A DNA stretch of 64,000 nucleotides from Nitrososphaerota archaeon (GTDB lineage: Archaea > Thermoproteota > Nitrososphaeria > Nitrososphaerales > Gagatemarchaeaceae), in assembly GCA_028867035.1 (NCBI GenBank), contig JAGWHB010000004.1, positions 1 to 64,000 on the forward strand, written 5' to 3'. The notes beneath the pieces are model-generated. The model was not told the DNA's origin. It ran no database searches and saw only the letters and a program-made list of their open reading frames with translations. The position numbers were made by a program, and so were the translations under genes. Position 1 is the stretch's first letter; each line of letters starts with the position of its first letter. This document shows, piece after piece, positions 24,486-33,872 of the stretch.

Positions 24486-25043
24486 CTAGGCCCGCCACCA
24501 GTCGTATCTCAGGAAGTCGATGGACTTCTTCTCCCTGTCGGAGATTGCGATTATGAACTGCTTCCGGACAGTGGTGGCCAGCCGCCCGGACCGGACCATC
24601 GAAGTCGCTGTCATCTTGGAGTCGGGGGATACGACCTGGACGATGTAGGGTGCGTGGTCTATCCCCGGCCCGTGCTCGTAGACGGCGAAGTCAGACCCGA
24701 ACTTTATCCCGGGGGTGACGACGTAGCCGTCCTCTCTCAGCTTCTTGTACACCAGGAACTTCTCCCAGAAGTCGGAGTAGGACGCCTCGCAGATGGCCTG
24801 CAGCTGCTTCGGGGCGAGCTCCTTCCCCGATTGGTCCTCGACGTCTATCACCTTCTTCGTCGCGAGGTAATACCCCTCCATCAGGTCGAGGATCAACGGG
24901 GCCTCAAACTCGAAGTCCTTGGGCTTCGGGATGCCGAGAGGCTTCCCATAGTACCCGTCCTTGAAGAGCCGCCTGGAGTCTTCGATGTCCCAGACGACGA
25001 TCCTGTTTTCGAAGAGCCTGCCTTTGGCCCGCTGCTTTGGCAT
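24486..25043 (-). CDS. endA: tRNA-splicing endonuclease
   Basis: The 185-residue protein cleaves bulge-helix-bulge introns in pre-tRNA and pre-rRNA. The C-terminal nuclease domain has the catalytic Tyr (FAVYEHGPG), His (DHAPYIV) and Lys (TVRKQFIIA). An N-terminal domain with RLFENRIVVWDIEDSRRLF matches the alpha-type archaeal subunit. Its presence implies intron-containing RNAs in the genome. The ATG follows the DUF47 gene with 2 bp between them, indicating an operon. Confidence 0.93.
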   Translation of the reverse strand: MPKQRAKGRLFENRIVVWDIEDSRRLFKDGYYGKPLGIPKPKDFEFEAPLILDLMEGYYLATKKVIDVEDQSGKELAPKQLQAICEASYSDFWEKFLVYKKLREDGYVVTPGIKFGSDFAVYEHGPGIDHAPYIVQVVSPDSKMTATSMVRSGRLATTVRKQFIIAISDREKKSIDFLRYDWWRA

Positions 25044-25045
25044 CG

Positions 25046-25699
25046 TTACATGCCCAGCGCCAGGATGGTGCTGGCGTCGGCGGCGTCGAGCATCGCGTCG
25101 GCGCAGTTCTCTATCGATTCGACCACTTCTTTCACAGTTATCAGCTCCTTCACGTTCGTCGCCGTCTTCATCACCATGGCCACGGCCTCTCTGTAGGTGC
25201 CGTCCATCTTGCTCTCGATCTGCTGGACCTGGGCGGCCATCTGGATCGCCTGGTCCGGGTTTATGGACAGGGCGCGTATGCTTTCGTTGAGCTTTGAGAT
25301 CCCGTCTATCAGGCTCCCGAGGAGCTCGACTATGGCGTCGTGGTACTTCTTGTTCTTGGCCGAGGCCCTCTGCAGCTGCGACATCTTGAACGCTATGCCG
25401 TTGATGTGTCCGAATATGCTTTCGACGGCGAAGGCACCGCGGAGTATGTCTTCCCTGTTGACGAGGAGCGTCCCCACCTGAGAGAGCTCGCGGATGAGCG
25501 CGGCCCGGAGCGTCATGACGTCGACCTCCGCCTGCTGGACCCGTTCTACGGAGGAAGATATCTGGTTCTTCTCCCCCTTGGATATGGCGTTGAACTCTTC
25601 GAGGAGCACCCTGGCTGCGTCAAGGACGCGGCGCATTTCGTCCTGGAGCACCACTATAGTCCGCCGTCTTGCCTGTATTTCGCCCTCTTGACCTGACAA
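25046..25699 (-). CDS. DUF47 (PhoU-like) family protein
   Basis: This roughly 217-residue all-helical protein matches the DUF47/PhoU-related family: an N-terminal helix with EGEIQARRRTIVVLQDE, a long coiled central bundle, and a C-terminal KEVVESIENCADAMLDAAD helix typical of PhoU-like folds. Family members are thought to regulate phosphate or other anion transporters, but no transporter is adjacent. A TTG at 25699 gives MSGQEGEIQ; another TTG at 25717 is closer to the start predicted from the TATA element (TTTTAAAT, about 25737-25744). Co-transcribed with endA. Confidence 0.8.
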   Translation of the reverse strand: MSGQEGEIQARRRTIVVLQDEMRRVLDAARVLLEEFNAISKGEKNQISSSVERVQQAEVDVMTLRAALIRELSQVGTLLVNREDILRGAFAVESIFGHINGIAFKMSQLQRASAKNKKYHDAIVELLGSLIDGISKLNESIRALSINPDQAIQMAAQVQQIESKMDGTYREAVAMVMKTATNVKELITVKEVVESIENCADAMLDAADASTILALGM

Positions 25700-25848
25700 T
25701 CTGACCGCTCGCTCCAACCCTCTGGATGGTTTGGATTTAAAACTGAGGCAATAATCGTAACGGAGTTTAGAAATATTTGTGGTTTACACGGAACATTATC
25801 CCTTTCTTCTGGCTTTCAGTAGAGTCGCGTCGATCCTCGACCACGAGG

Positions 25849-27138
25849 TTAGGGCCCAGGTCTACGGCCGCGCATGGCGAGGACAGCGAGGACGACAGCG
25901 ACAGCCCCCAGGCCGACTAGGCTTGCCTGGTAGTATGGCAGGTCAGAGGAACCGACCACCTCCTGCGCGGTCGTCTGGAACGTCGTGGCAGAGACGCTGA
26001 CCACCGTCGCCGTACTCACGAAAGTGGTGGTCCTGAGGATTGTCGTCGAGTCCACGGTCTGGACGATCACCATTGGACAGTAGGCGAGTCCAATGCCTCC
26101 CGTATATGGGGTGTAGGAGTACTGCTGTTTGGGAGCGCCCTCTCCCGAGTACAATAGCAGTAGCTCCGAGCCATTCAGAAGTGGGTCAGAGAAGATGACG
26201 GAATTGTTGCTCCATGCCCCGGAGGCGGGGCTCCTGAGCAGCGGGTAGGGCCCGCCGGTCCAGGTGATGCCGTCTGATGAGTATGCGTAGGAGATGTTCT
26301 GCTCGTCGTCCCATGTCATCACGTATCCGCCCCCGACCCGGATGACAGACCCTCGTTCAGAAAAATAGAACCCCGAGGAATAATAGACCTTCAAGACAGG
26401 GTTGGAAGCGTACTTGGCCCAGTGGATCCCATCCGCCGAGGTCGCGTAGTCTATGGTGACGTTCAGTCCCTTCGACGTGATGAGGGTGTGGCCCGTGTAC
26501 CACATCTTGTATGTGCCGTTCTCGTAGATGACGCTCGGGAACCTTGCCCAGTACGCGTCATAGGCGCCGGGTCCGCCCTTGACGATGGGGTTGCCAGGGT
26601 ATTCCGTCCAGTGGACGTTGTCCCTTGAGAATGCGACACCTATCGACCTGGATGTCACAGTGCTGTTCACCCCCGTGAAGTACATCAGATACATGGTCCC
26701 GTTCCAGACCACCCAGGGGCTGTACACTGTCCCCGAGTCCCAGCTCCCCTTGGCCCCGTTGGTAAGGAGGGGAGAAGGATTGATCGCCCAATGGACCCCG
26801 TCGGCCGAGTTCGCGGTGTAGATGCCTTGGGTCACTAGCGAGGAGTTCTGATGTTCGACGGTCAGCCACATCGTGTAGCCGGTGCGGTTCCTCATGACGA
26901 AGGGTTGGTAATAGGAATAGCCGTACGCGAAAAACCGCCCGGTCGAGGAGTTGATGAAGAAAGGCATCGAGTTGTTGATGACAGGGTTCTGGAGGCTCGG
27001 TGAGCACGCCTGCATGACCTGGGAGGGACCGCTCGACGCGGCCAACCCCAGGGGAACCGTGATCACTATCAAACCAACCGCCATCGCAAGGGCGCCGGCC
27101 TTCCGTATGGAAAGCAAGAGGAAGGAGAAAATTGCCAA
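25849..27138 (-). CDS. Surface-anchored beta-propeller protein, GH43-like
   Basis: The 429-residue protein has an N-terminal signal segment (residues 10-33), repeated blades with SADGVHWA, SRDNVHWT, SADGIHWAKY and SSDGITWT, many N-glycosylation sequons, a Thr-rich linker, and a C-terminal transmembrane anchor (about residues 402-424). The blades resemble five-bladed propeller glycosidases (GH43/GH130-like), so binding or cleavage of external polysaccharide is likely but catalytic residues cannot be assigned with confidence. The TTG at 27138 lies about 28 bp from a TATA box (GTTATATC, 27163-27170). It stands alone. Confidence 0.7.
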   Translation of the reverse strand: MAIFSFLLLSIRKAGALAMAVGLIVITVPLGLAASSGPSQVMQACSPSLQNPVINNSMPFFINSSTGRFFAYGYSYYQPFVMRNRTGYTMWLTVEHQNSSLVTQGIYTANSADGVHWAINPSPLLTNGAKGSWDSGTVYSPWVVWNGTMYLMYFTGVNSTVTSRSIGVAFSRDNVHWTEYPGNPIVKGGPGAYDAYWARFPSVIYENGTYKMWYTGHTLITSKGLNVTIDYATSADGIHWAKYASNPVLKVYYSSGFYFSERGSVIRVGGGYVMTWDDEQNISYAYSSDGITWTGGPYPLLRSPASGAWSNNSVIFSDPLLNGSELLLLYSGEGAPKQQYSYTPYTGGIGLAYCPMVIVQTVDSTTILRTTTFVSTATVVSVSATTFQTTAQEVVGSSDLPYYQASLVGLGAVAVVLAVLAMRGRRPGP

Positions 27139-27270
27139 GTCGGCATATACGAGTTTCTGGCAGTTATATCGAGGACAATGCTAGAGGACTATCAGCGCTG
27201 TCGAAGATCTCACCCCGACGTGCTAGGACGGTCTTCGGGGGACTCTTGACCTCGTTTTGGGCCTGCCGCT

Positions 27271-28179
27271 CTACTTCTCCTTCTGAGATTCCTTGACCTG
27301 GTCCCTGAGGTTCGTCAGAAGCCCGGTGAACTCCATGGGGAAAATGTACTTTGTCGACGGCGAGGCGCCCAGCGCCTTCAAGGTGTCGAGGTACTGCAAG
27401 ACCATGGTCTTGGCATCTATCCCCTTCGCAGCCCCGAAGATCTGGCTCAGCGCACCCGCATATCCCTCGGCCCGTAGTATCTGGGCCTGCTTGTCCCCCT
27501 CCGCCCTCAGGATGTTGGACTTCTTCTCGCCTTCCGCGACTAGGATGGAGGCTTCGCGCTTTCCGTCTGCCTCGGTGACAGTCGCGCGTCTTGTCCTCTC
27601 CGCCGACATCTGGCGGACCATCGCCTCCTGGACGTCCTGCGGAGGCCGTATCTCGCGTATCTCCACGTTGGTGACTTTGATGCCCCAGCGCTCGGTGACC
27701 TCGTCCAGCTTGGTCCTCAGCACCTGGTTGATCTGCTCCCTCTTCGCGAGGAGCTCGTCGAGTGGTATGTCGCCTACCACTGCCCTGAGGGTGGTGGTGG
27801 CTATGCCTATGGATGCTCCCTCGAAGTTCTGCACCTGCACTATGCTCTGGGTCGCCTCGATGACCTTGTAATAGATCAGGAAGTCGATGTCAGTGGGCGC
27901 GTTGTCCTTCGTGATGCAGGTCTGGTGGGGGACCTCGAGGAACCTCTCTCTCAGGTCGACCTTGTTCAAGCGGTTGATTATGGGGAAGATGAACATCACG
28001 CCGGGCCCCTTGGCGCCGATGAGCCTGCCCAGCCTGAACACGACGAGCCTTTCGTACTCCCTGACTATTTTGACCGTGGCTGCTATGAGGGCTATTACTA
28101 CGATCACGACTATCGCATAGATCACGTAGTTGATGATGTCCCCTACCGCCTGAAGCTGCACCGGACCAAGGAGACTCAT
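27271..28179 (-). CDS. Stomatin/SPFH-domain membrane protein
   Basis: The 302-residue protein has one N-terminal transmembrane helix (residues 16-36), then an SPFH/band 7 domain (YERLVVFRLGRLIGAKGPG, later PPQDVQEAMVRQM) and a coiled-coil C-terminus rich in AEGEKKSNILRAEG-type repeats, as in archaeal stomatins that scaffold membrane microdomains. The ATG overlaps the stop of the upstream NfeD/ClpP-class protease gene (4 bp). Stomatin-NfeD pairs are widespread, and in Pyrococcus the protease cleaves the C-terminus of the stomatin; the same partnership is inferred here. Confidence 0.95.
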   Translation of the reverse strand: MSLLGPVQLQAVGDIINYVIYAIVVIVVIALIAATVKIVREYERLVVFRLGRLIGAKGPGVMFIFPIINRLNKVDLRERFLEVPHQTCITKDNAPTDIDFLIYYKVIEATQSIVQVQNFEGASIGIATTTLRAVVGDIPLDELLAKREQINQVLRTKLDEVTERWGIKVTNVEIREIRPPQDVQEAMVRQMSAERTRRATVTEADGKREASILVAEGEKKSNILRAEGDKQAQILRAEGYAGALSQIFGAAKGIDAKTMVLQYLDTLKALGASPSTKYIFPMEFTGLLTNLRDQVKESQKEK

Positions 28180-29546
28180 CTTTCCACCTTCTCTACTGTC
28201 AGCGTGTTCCCGCTTACGCCTTTAACTCTTACCGCGTCCCCTCGTTTGAGCGCCTGGGTCGAAGTCACGCTCCACTCCTCGGACGCGACCTCAGCGACGC
28301 CCTTGCCCCCTGGCATCGCGTCAGACTCCATGGTCCCCTCCCTGCCTATGAGCGCGGAAGGCTCGTTCACCCTGGGCCTCTTCTTCAGCGCCTCGCGTAT
28401 CGACCTGAGGTAGAGGCTCCCTATCACGATGGCTGCCCCCAGGGCGACGATGAGTCCGTAGGTGATGTCGGGTATCCCGGAGAATGTGGCCGCCTGGGGC
28501 GGGATTGGGTTTGAAGGGGTAGGGCTTGCCCCGGAAGCCGGCGGGAACTGGTAGATCAGGAGGAAGCCGAAGATGAATACGACGACGCCGAGCAGGGCGC
28601 TGATGCCGTGCTGGGTCTTCACTTCGAGGAAGATGAAGGCGGAGCCCACTATCATTAGGATTATGGCGAGGGGGGAGGCGCCGAATACCCCCAGGCCGAA
28701 GAGGGCGGCTGCGATCACCACCACGCCGACCACCGACAGGATTATGGTGGGATGGTAGATGTCGGCCAGGACGGCGAAGACCCCCAGCAGGAACATGAGG
28801 CTGGACACGTTGGGGTCGCTCAGCACGGAGATGAGCTCGGACCTGACCCCGGGGGTGTTGACTGGGGTGTCCGCCGGGACGCCGAGGTAGGTGAGCGCCC
28901 CCTGCAGGGTGGTCGAGCTGATCACTACGTCAACGACATGCTCCTTCGACGCCGACGGGCAAGGTATCGTCGCCGAAGCGGGGGTGCTGCAGTAGGATAC
29001 GCCCTTTGTCACCATCAGAGCGGTGGCCGTGGCGTTCCTCCCGTGGGCATGAGTGAGCGTCTGCATGTAGGAGGCGAAGGCGTTGGTGTCCTTGGTGAGG
29101 GTAGAGTTCTCCTCGCCGGTGGGGATCCCCGAGACGATGGGGGTGGCGGAGCCTATGGTGGTCCCGGGCTCCATGACTATCTTGTCGGACGATTCGGCGA
29201 TGTAGGAGCCCGCAGAGAATGCGAACGCCCCCTCGGGAGCCACCAGGGTCGTGAAGTTGCCTCCCCACTGCTGATAGCTCTGGATGGAGCCTATCATAGA
29301 CTCCATGCTGGCGCCGTCGCCGCCGTTGGTGGTGAGAACGAAGACAATGTTCGCCGCGCAGAGGGATTCGGCGTTGCTGACGGTAGACGACATGAAATCT
29401 GCTGCGCCCGGGTCTATGTTCGCGTTGAGGGACGCGACGTAGTATGTCCCCTGTTTGGGCCCGCACGACTGCGCGTGCACGGGCGCCAGCTGGGCGGCGA
29501 AAGCGAGGAGCAGAGCGGCCGCGAGGAGGAGCCTGAGATACCTCAA
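28176..29546 (-). CDS. NfeD-type membrane serine protease (ClpP class)
   Basis: The 456-residue protein has a signal peptide (residues 1-25), a ClpP-like protease domain, about five membrane helices (residues 245-380) and a C-terminal OB-fold NfeD domain (SALIGREG onward). The nucleophilic Ser is in AFSAGSYIA and a candidate catalytic Lys in LTKDTNAFASYM, as in the Ser-Lys dyad of the Pyrococcus 1510-N protease. It is co-transcribed with its probable substrate/partner stomatin. The TTG at 29546 lies about 30 bp from a TATA-like element (CATAAAC, 29573-29579). Confidence 0.9.
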   Translation of the reverse strand: MRYLRLLLAAALLLAFAAQLAPVHAQSCGPKQGTYYVASLNANIDPGAADFMSSTVSNAESLCAANIVFVLTTNGGDGASMESMIGSIQSYQQWGGNFTTLVAPEGAFAFSAGSYIAESSDKIVMEPGTTIGSATPIVSGIPTGEENSTLTKDTNAFASYMQTLTHAHGRNATATALMVTKGVSYCSTPASATIPCPSASKEHVVDVVISSTTLQGALTYLGVPADTPVNTPGVRSELISVLSDPNVSSLMFLLGVFAVLADIYHPTIILSVVGVVVIAAALFGLGVFGASPLAIILMIVGSAFIFLEVKTQHGISALLGVVVFIFGFLLIYQFPPASGASPTPSNPIPPQAATFSGIPDITYGLIVALGAAIVIGSLYLRSIREALKKRPRVNEPSALIGREGTMESDAMPGGKGVAEVASEEWSVTSTQALKRGDAVRVKGVSGNTLTVEKVER

Positions 29547-29639
29547 ACACTTGGAACCAGTTACCCCTCTGACATAAACAGTGTGGTGGGGGGCCTTTAG
29601 CTGTCTCTTCGATGTCGACCGGCTGGGTGCTCGCGCAAT

Positions 29640-30908
29640 TCACTTCCCGAGGATGATGACAAGCCAGGTGGTCTGCTGCAGGCCTACGGTGCATCCTGCC
29701 TGCTCGAAGTACTGCGTGATGTTGATGCCGGCCGAGGGCACTTCCAAGACGGGGCAGGGCAGGTTCACGAACTCGTAAGGGCCGCTCCCGATGAAGTAGC
29801 CGAACTGTGAGTAGGCGGTATTGGTCAATGCGGACCAGTGGCCGGGGGCAATTTGCTGAAGTTCGGTGGCGTAGGTCAGGGGCCCCGATGAACCGGGGAA
29901 GAAGAGGAGCTCCAGAATCATGGGGGAGGCGCCGGAGCCCGGGAGGAAAGAAGCTGTGTCGGCGCTCAGCCCGTAGTCAGAAATGTCTGGCTGTGAGACA
30001 GCGGTGCTGAACCGGAGCGACGCGAACCTGTCAAGGGTGCTGTTCTCGGAGAGGGTGACACCTCCTCTTGCCTTGTCTACCGCCCCGATGAACTGTCCGA
30101 CCCAAGCCGAATCGACCCCGCTGGAGGGGCGGTGGCCCTGGAAACCCTCCCTGTAGATGAACGGATTTCCTCCAGCAAAACCCTGGACTTCGATGTAATA
30201 CGTGAAGGTACGATTGTAGGGGAGGGTGTCGGGTACCGTCCCGGATGCGGCGCAGGTCGATCCTGGCGACAGGGGACCGCCGCTACATGCACCCAGGAAG
30301 TTCGCGCCTATCCAGGTCAGGCCCCCCTGGCTAGAATTTGTTCCGTAACCGGGCACCTCTATGCTGACTAGGGCGGACCTGCCCTCAGGATCGAGACTCC
30401 CGATGGGTCCCCTCGTGACTTGGGCCTGTCCAATGTTCTTCAAGGAGACCGTGACATTCAGCAGTCCGAAGTTCGTGAGGCCGAATGTAACGTTCTGAAT
30501 CGCGATCACGTTCGGAGGATCGACCGTAGTGTTGGCGTAGCAGCATATTCCCTCCGCTGCAATCAATTTAGTCCCGCTGAAATAGGCCAACGCACTGAAG
30601 TTGCCTTGAGTCACAAGGACATATGCAGGGTAGGGAGGGAAGCCGATTCCCATCAATCTGTACGAAATCGATGAGTAACCCGTTATGTTTGCTGGCGGAT
30701 ACTTGTAACTGGCGAGGCAGCGTGCGTATGCGGCTTCGTTAGTGGCATTGATAATGCCGCCCGACAGGCTGCATGTCCTGACCCCGTTCTTGTATGCGTA
30801 CCAGATGTTAACAGATTGGGAGTACGTGACGACAGGCACAAGAAAGAGCCCGACGATTGAGAGGGCGACCAACCCTACGGCGACGGCCTTTATCTTCTTG
30901 GAGAACAA
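29640..30908 (-). CDS. Secreted/surface protein of unknown function
   Basis: The 422-residue protein has a basic N-terminus, a hydrophobic anchor or signal (residues 8-28) and a long extracellular region rich in Gly, Ser, Thr and N-glycosylation sequons. A segment NVTVSLKNIGQAQVT resembles the beta-sandwich domains seen in archaeal surface and pilin-like proteins, and a similar segment (VVVTATNVGTRPLNVT) occurs in the protein at 60405-61103. Several Cys pairs (ACSGG, TCAAS) suggest disulfides. TTG at 30908 is about 28 bp from a TATA-like GATAAAAGT (30933-30941). No family recognised. Confidence 0.6.
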   Translation of the reverse strand: MFSKKIKAVAVGLVALSIVGLFLVPVVTYSQSVNIWYAYKNGVRTCSLSGGIINATNEAAYARCLASYKYPPANITGYSSISYRLMGIGFPPYPAYVLVTQGNFSALAYFSGTKLIAAEGICCYANTTVDPPNVIAIQNVTFGLTNFGLLNVTVSLKNIGQAQVTRGPIGSLDPEGRSALVSIEVPGYGTNSSQGGLTWIGANFLGACSGGPLSPGSTCAASGTVPDTLPYNRTFTYYIEVQGFAGGNPFIYREGFQGHRPSSGVDSAWVGQFIGAVDKARGGVTLSENSTLDRFASLRFSTAVSQPDISDYGLSADTASFLPGSGASPMILELLFFPGSSGPLTYATELQQIAPGHWSALTNTAYSQFGYFIGSGPYEFVNLPCPVLEVPSAGINITQYFEQAGCTVGLQQTTWLVIILGK

Positions 30909-31029
30909 TCAATCCTGCAAAGGCCTGCTCACTTTTATCGATGCTGGCCCCTGATGTCAAGCACTCTTCTCCTCGTTCTAGAATAATACGCTTACATACT
31001 ATTTCAGAGTAGCAGGCCGTCGTCTCGCA

Positions 31030-31674
31030 GTGAAGCCCCGGGTCACAGTCGTGGATCACCCGATGGTAATGGAACAGCTGACCCTCGCCCGCGACAAGCG
31101 GACCAACCAAGTAGCCTTCAGGAAGGCGATCTACAGGCTGGGGAGGTTCATGGCCTACGAGTTCCTCAGGACAATGGAGACCCAGGAGACCCCGGTGGAG
31201 AGCCCCCTAGGAGAGGTCACCGGGCGCAAGATCAAAGGGAACGACAAGATTGTCATCATCCTCGTGCTACGCGCCGCGATACCTTTCGTCGAGGGGATGT
31301 ACAAGAATTTCCCGATGGCCAGGACGGGGGTAATCAGCGCCTGGAGGGGTGAACCCCCGAGGTTCCCCATCGAAGTGAACTACGCGAAGATACCAGTCAT
31401 TAGGAAGGACGACGTTGTGGTGATAGCCGATCCGATGCTCGCGACCGGGCACACCCTGCTGGAGGTAGCCAAGAGGGTGGCGAAGCAGGGGAAGCCGAAG
31501 AGGCTCGCTTTCCTCTCGGTGATAGCCACAATGCAGGGGATCAACTACGTGGCCAAGGTTTTCCCGAGGGCCGAGTTCTACACCTGCGCCGTCGACCCCG
31601 GCCTGGACGAGCACGGATACATCGTACCGGGGCTAGGGGACGCCGGGGACAGGGCCTTCGGCGCGCCTCACTGA
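31030..31674 (+). CDS. upp: Uracil phosphoribosyltransferase
   Basis: The 214-residue enzyme salvages uracil with PRPP to give UMP. The PRPP-binding loop is VVIADPMLATGHTL, the uracil-binding C-terminal motif is DPGLDEHGYIVPGLGDAGDRAFG, and an N-terminal segment has VLRAAIPFVEGM. All core residues are present. The GTG start at 31030 follows an A+T-rich stretch with a possible TATA element (ACATACTAT, about 30994-31002). It is convergent with the DNA ligase gene (7 bp overlap). Confidence 0.95.
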   Translation: MKPRVTVVDHPMVMEQLTLARDKRTNQVAFRKAIYRLGRFMAYEFLRTMETQETPVESPLGEVTGRKIKGNDKIVIILVLRAAIPFVEGMYKNFPMARTGVISAWRGEPPRFPIEVNYAKIPVIRKDDVVVIADPMLATGHTLLEVAKRVAKQGKPKRLAFLSVIATMQGINYVAKVFPRAEFYTCAVDPGLDEHGYIVPGLGDAGDRAFGAPH

Positions 31675-33431
31675 GCGGGACCTACCTTCTTCAGCTGCCT
31701 GTTGTACATGGAGATCACCTCTTCGACGTTGGTGGCATCCTCGGGGCTCTTGTCGTCGCGGACCTTCCCCGTGAACTTCGGGAACCTCAACGATATGCCG
31801 GCACCCGGTCGGATGCGCCCGATGGCAGCCGTATGGATCGGGGAAAGGGTGAGCTCGGCGGCGATTATCTCGATCACCAGGTGAGGCCTGAACCAGACGT
31901 CTGGGACCATGTTCGACTCTACCCCGGGTGGTTTGACATGGCTCTCGTAGGGCTTCAGGAGCTTCGGTATCTTCTCCAGGTCCTGGTCGGAGAACCCGGT
32001 CCCCACCTTGGCGATGCTGGTAAAGATAGCACGCTTTTCGTCGTAGGTGGCGAGGAGGTAGGTGCCGTAGGCCCCAGCCCTCCTCCCCTTGCCGTGGAAC
32101 GCCCCTATTATGACAAGGTCTATGGTGTCTGTCAGCTCGCTGCGGTACTCGCGCTTGAGCTTGATCCAGGCGAACTCCCTCGCCCCGGCCCGATAGGGTG
32201 AGTCGGGGTCCTTGACCACGAGCCCTTCGCAGCCGTTCGCTATCGCTTCTTCCATGAAGACCTCCATCTTGGCCGGGTCCGAGGTCGAGAGGGCCGGTAC
32301 CGGCCTCGTCCTTTCGGTGACCTTTACGAGTGCCTCGAGCTTCTTTCTCCTGAAGGTGTAAGGCTTCCCCGTCAGGTCGGCGGTCCCCGCGAAGAGGATG
32401 TCAAAGAAGTTCAGAGCCACGGGGTAATCTGCCATGGCCCGGTCCACGCCGTGCTTGCGCCGCCGGTGCATCAGCTCCTGGAAGGGGAGGTATTCGCCAG
32501 TGTCCTCGTTGATGGCGACCACCTCCGCCTCGAGGATCGCCTTCTTCGCGGCGACGTTCTTCGTGACCAGCTCCCCCGCGTCTGGGTAGTGGCCGGTTAT
32601 CACCTCCAGGCGCCTCGAAAACAGCTTCACCTTTCCGCCGTCCTTGTGGATCTGGAGCCTCTCCCCGTCCAGCTTGTACTCGGCGACCACCGTCTTGTCC
32701 CCCATCTTCTTCACTATGGCCTGTGCCGAGCTGAGCCTCTCGGCGAGCATCGGCCTGATGGGCACGCCTACCTCTACGGTGACCTCTTGGATCCCCTTCG
32801 ACCCCTTCGACGCCACGGCCTGGACTACGAAGCCCAGGTCGGGGTGCACGTTGTAGGCCCTCTCTACGCTGGGCCTCGCCTGCTTACCCCCGAGGAAGGC
32901 GGTAGCAGCCGCGTCGAGTACTGTGTAGTCGGCGACCCCGAGCCGCAGCTCTCCGGTGACAGTCCTCATGATGAACTTCGCCTCCAGCGGGGACGCGTCG
33001 TTGAGGAGGGAGGCGAGTTCCCTGAGCTTGGCGTCGACCGAGCCCGACCCGATCTGCCCTGCTATCTTCATGAGCGTGTCGTAGACCCGCTTGAGGGTGA
33101 GGCCTTCGCTGTAGAGGGTCCCCTGGTTCTTGGTCTTGAGGAGGTCCTCCGCCGTCGTCCCTATGTCGCCGTGCTTGACATAGGCCGCGTAGACCTTGTC
33201 GGCCGAGATACCCGACGCGGTCGAGATCGCCCTCAGTGCCAGCTTCTCGGCGAGGCCCAGCTCCACCCCTTCGTAGTCGGGCCGCAGCTTCCCCTGGGTC
33301 ATGTAGACCAGCGGAGGGAGCTCGGCCTTCGGCGTTTCTTTGAGGAGCTCTGCGAGGACCAGGGTCATCTCGTTCCTCCCGGAGATCCGCTCGAGCTCCG
33401 CGTACTTCGCCGCGACCTCCGAGTAGTTCAA
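31668..33431 (-). CDS. lig: ATP-dependent DNA ligase
   Basis: The 587-residue enzyme joins Okazaki fragments and repairs nicks. It has the archaeal N-terminal DNA-binding domain, the adenylation domain with the nucleotidyl-Lys motif EYKLDGER (motif I) and GCEGLVVK (motif IV), the Lys pair WIKLKREY (motif V), and an OB domain (GRRAGAYGTYLLA). Length is normal for archaea. The TTG start at 33431 lies about 27 bp from a TATA-like GATTAAACC (33453-33461), consistent with leaderless transcription. Confidence 0.97.
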   Translation of the reverse strand: MNYSEVAAKYAELERISGRNEMTLVLAELLKETPKAELPPLVYMTQGKLRPDYEGVELGLAEKLALRAISTASGISADKVYAAYVKHGDIGTTAEDLLKTKNQGTLYSEGLTLKRVYDTLMKIAGQIGSGSVDAKLRELASLLNDASPLEAKFIMRTVTGELRLGVADYTVLDAAATAFLGGKQARPSVERAYNVHPDLGFVVQAVASKGSKGIQEVTVEVGVPIRPMLAERLSSAQAIVKKMGDKTVVAEYKLDGERLQIHKDGGKVKLFSRRLEVITGHYPDAGELVTKNVAAKKAILEAEVVAINEDTGEYLPFQELMHRRRKHGVDRAMADYPVALNFFDILFAGTADLTGKPYTFRRKKLEALVKVTERTRPVPALSTSDPAKMEVFMEEAIANGCEGLVVKDPDSPYRAGAREFAWIKLKREYRSELTDTIDLVIIGAFHGKGRRAGAYGTYLLATYDEKRAIFTSIAKVGTGFSDQDLEKIPKLLKPYESHVKPPGVESNMVPDVWFRPHLVIEIIAAELTLSPIHTAAIGRIRPGAGISLRFPKFTGKVRDDKSPEDATNVEEVISMYNRQLKKVGPAQ

Positions 33432-33530
33432 CGGCTTCTTGCGAAGGTGCGGTTTAATCTCCTTTTCTCAAACTCCATCCTTTCCGGGAAAACCTTAATT
33501 GCCGTTCGGAGCGGTCTCGTCCGAATTCAG

Positions 33531-33872
33531 ATGGGTGGAGTCAAGAAGAAGTCGATGGCCGCCATGGAGAAGTCGCAGGACTCCACGGAGACTGCTCAGG
33601 ACCAGGCTGCCCCATCCAAGGGAAAGAAGGCGAAGGAGGCGAAGTCGGGACCTCAGCAGAAGAGACAGCTTTCCTTCCTCCCGCCGAAGATGAACGACGC
33701 GGAGATGATCAAGGCCCTCACCCCGCTGAAGGCCATCACTGTATTCACTGCCTCGAGGGCTCTCGGAGTGAACGCTTCGGTGGCGACCGGAGTCATACGG
33801 GACCTGGAATCGAAGAGCATGCTCAAGAGGGTTGGCGGCTTCAGCGGACACGGCGTCTGGGCGAAGTCCTAG
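33531..33872 (+). CDS. rps25e: Ribosomal protein S25e
   Basis: The 113-residue protein has a low-complexity basic N-terminus (Lys, Gln, Ala-rich) and a winged-helix core (LTPLKAITVFTASRALGVN, then VIRDLESKSMLKRVGG). S25e lies at the head of the 30S subunit near the tRNA exit site. It occurs in TACK archaea and eukaryotes. The ATG at 33531 is about 35 bp from a TATA-like CTTAATT (33493-33499); the frame open far upstream is only antisense to the ligase gene. Its stop overlaps the convergent gene by 4 bp. Confidence 0.93.
   Translation: MGGVKKKSMAAMEKSQDSTETAQDQAAPSKGKKAKEAKSGPQQKRQLSFLPPKMNDAEMIKALTPLKAITVFTASRALGVNASVATGVIRDLESKSMLKRVGGFSGHGVWAKS

Noticed and set aside
32451..33530. Plus-strand frame of 360 codons before rps25e
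   Set aside because: It is antisense to the DNA ligase gene; S25e begins at ATG 33531.
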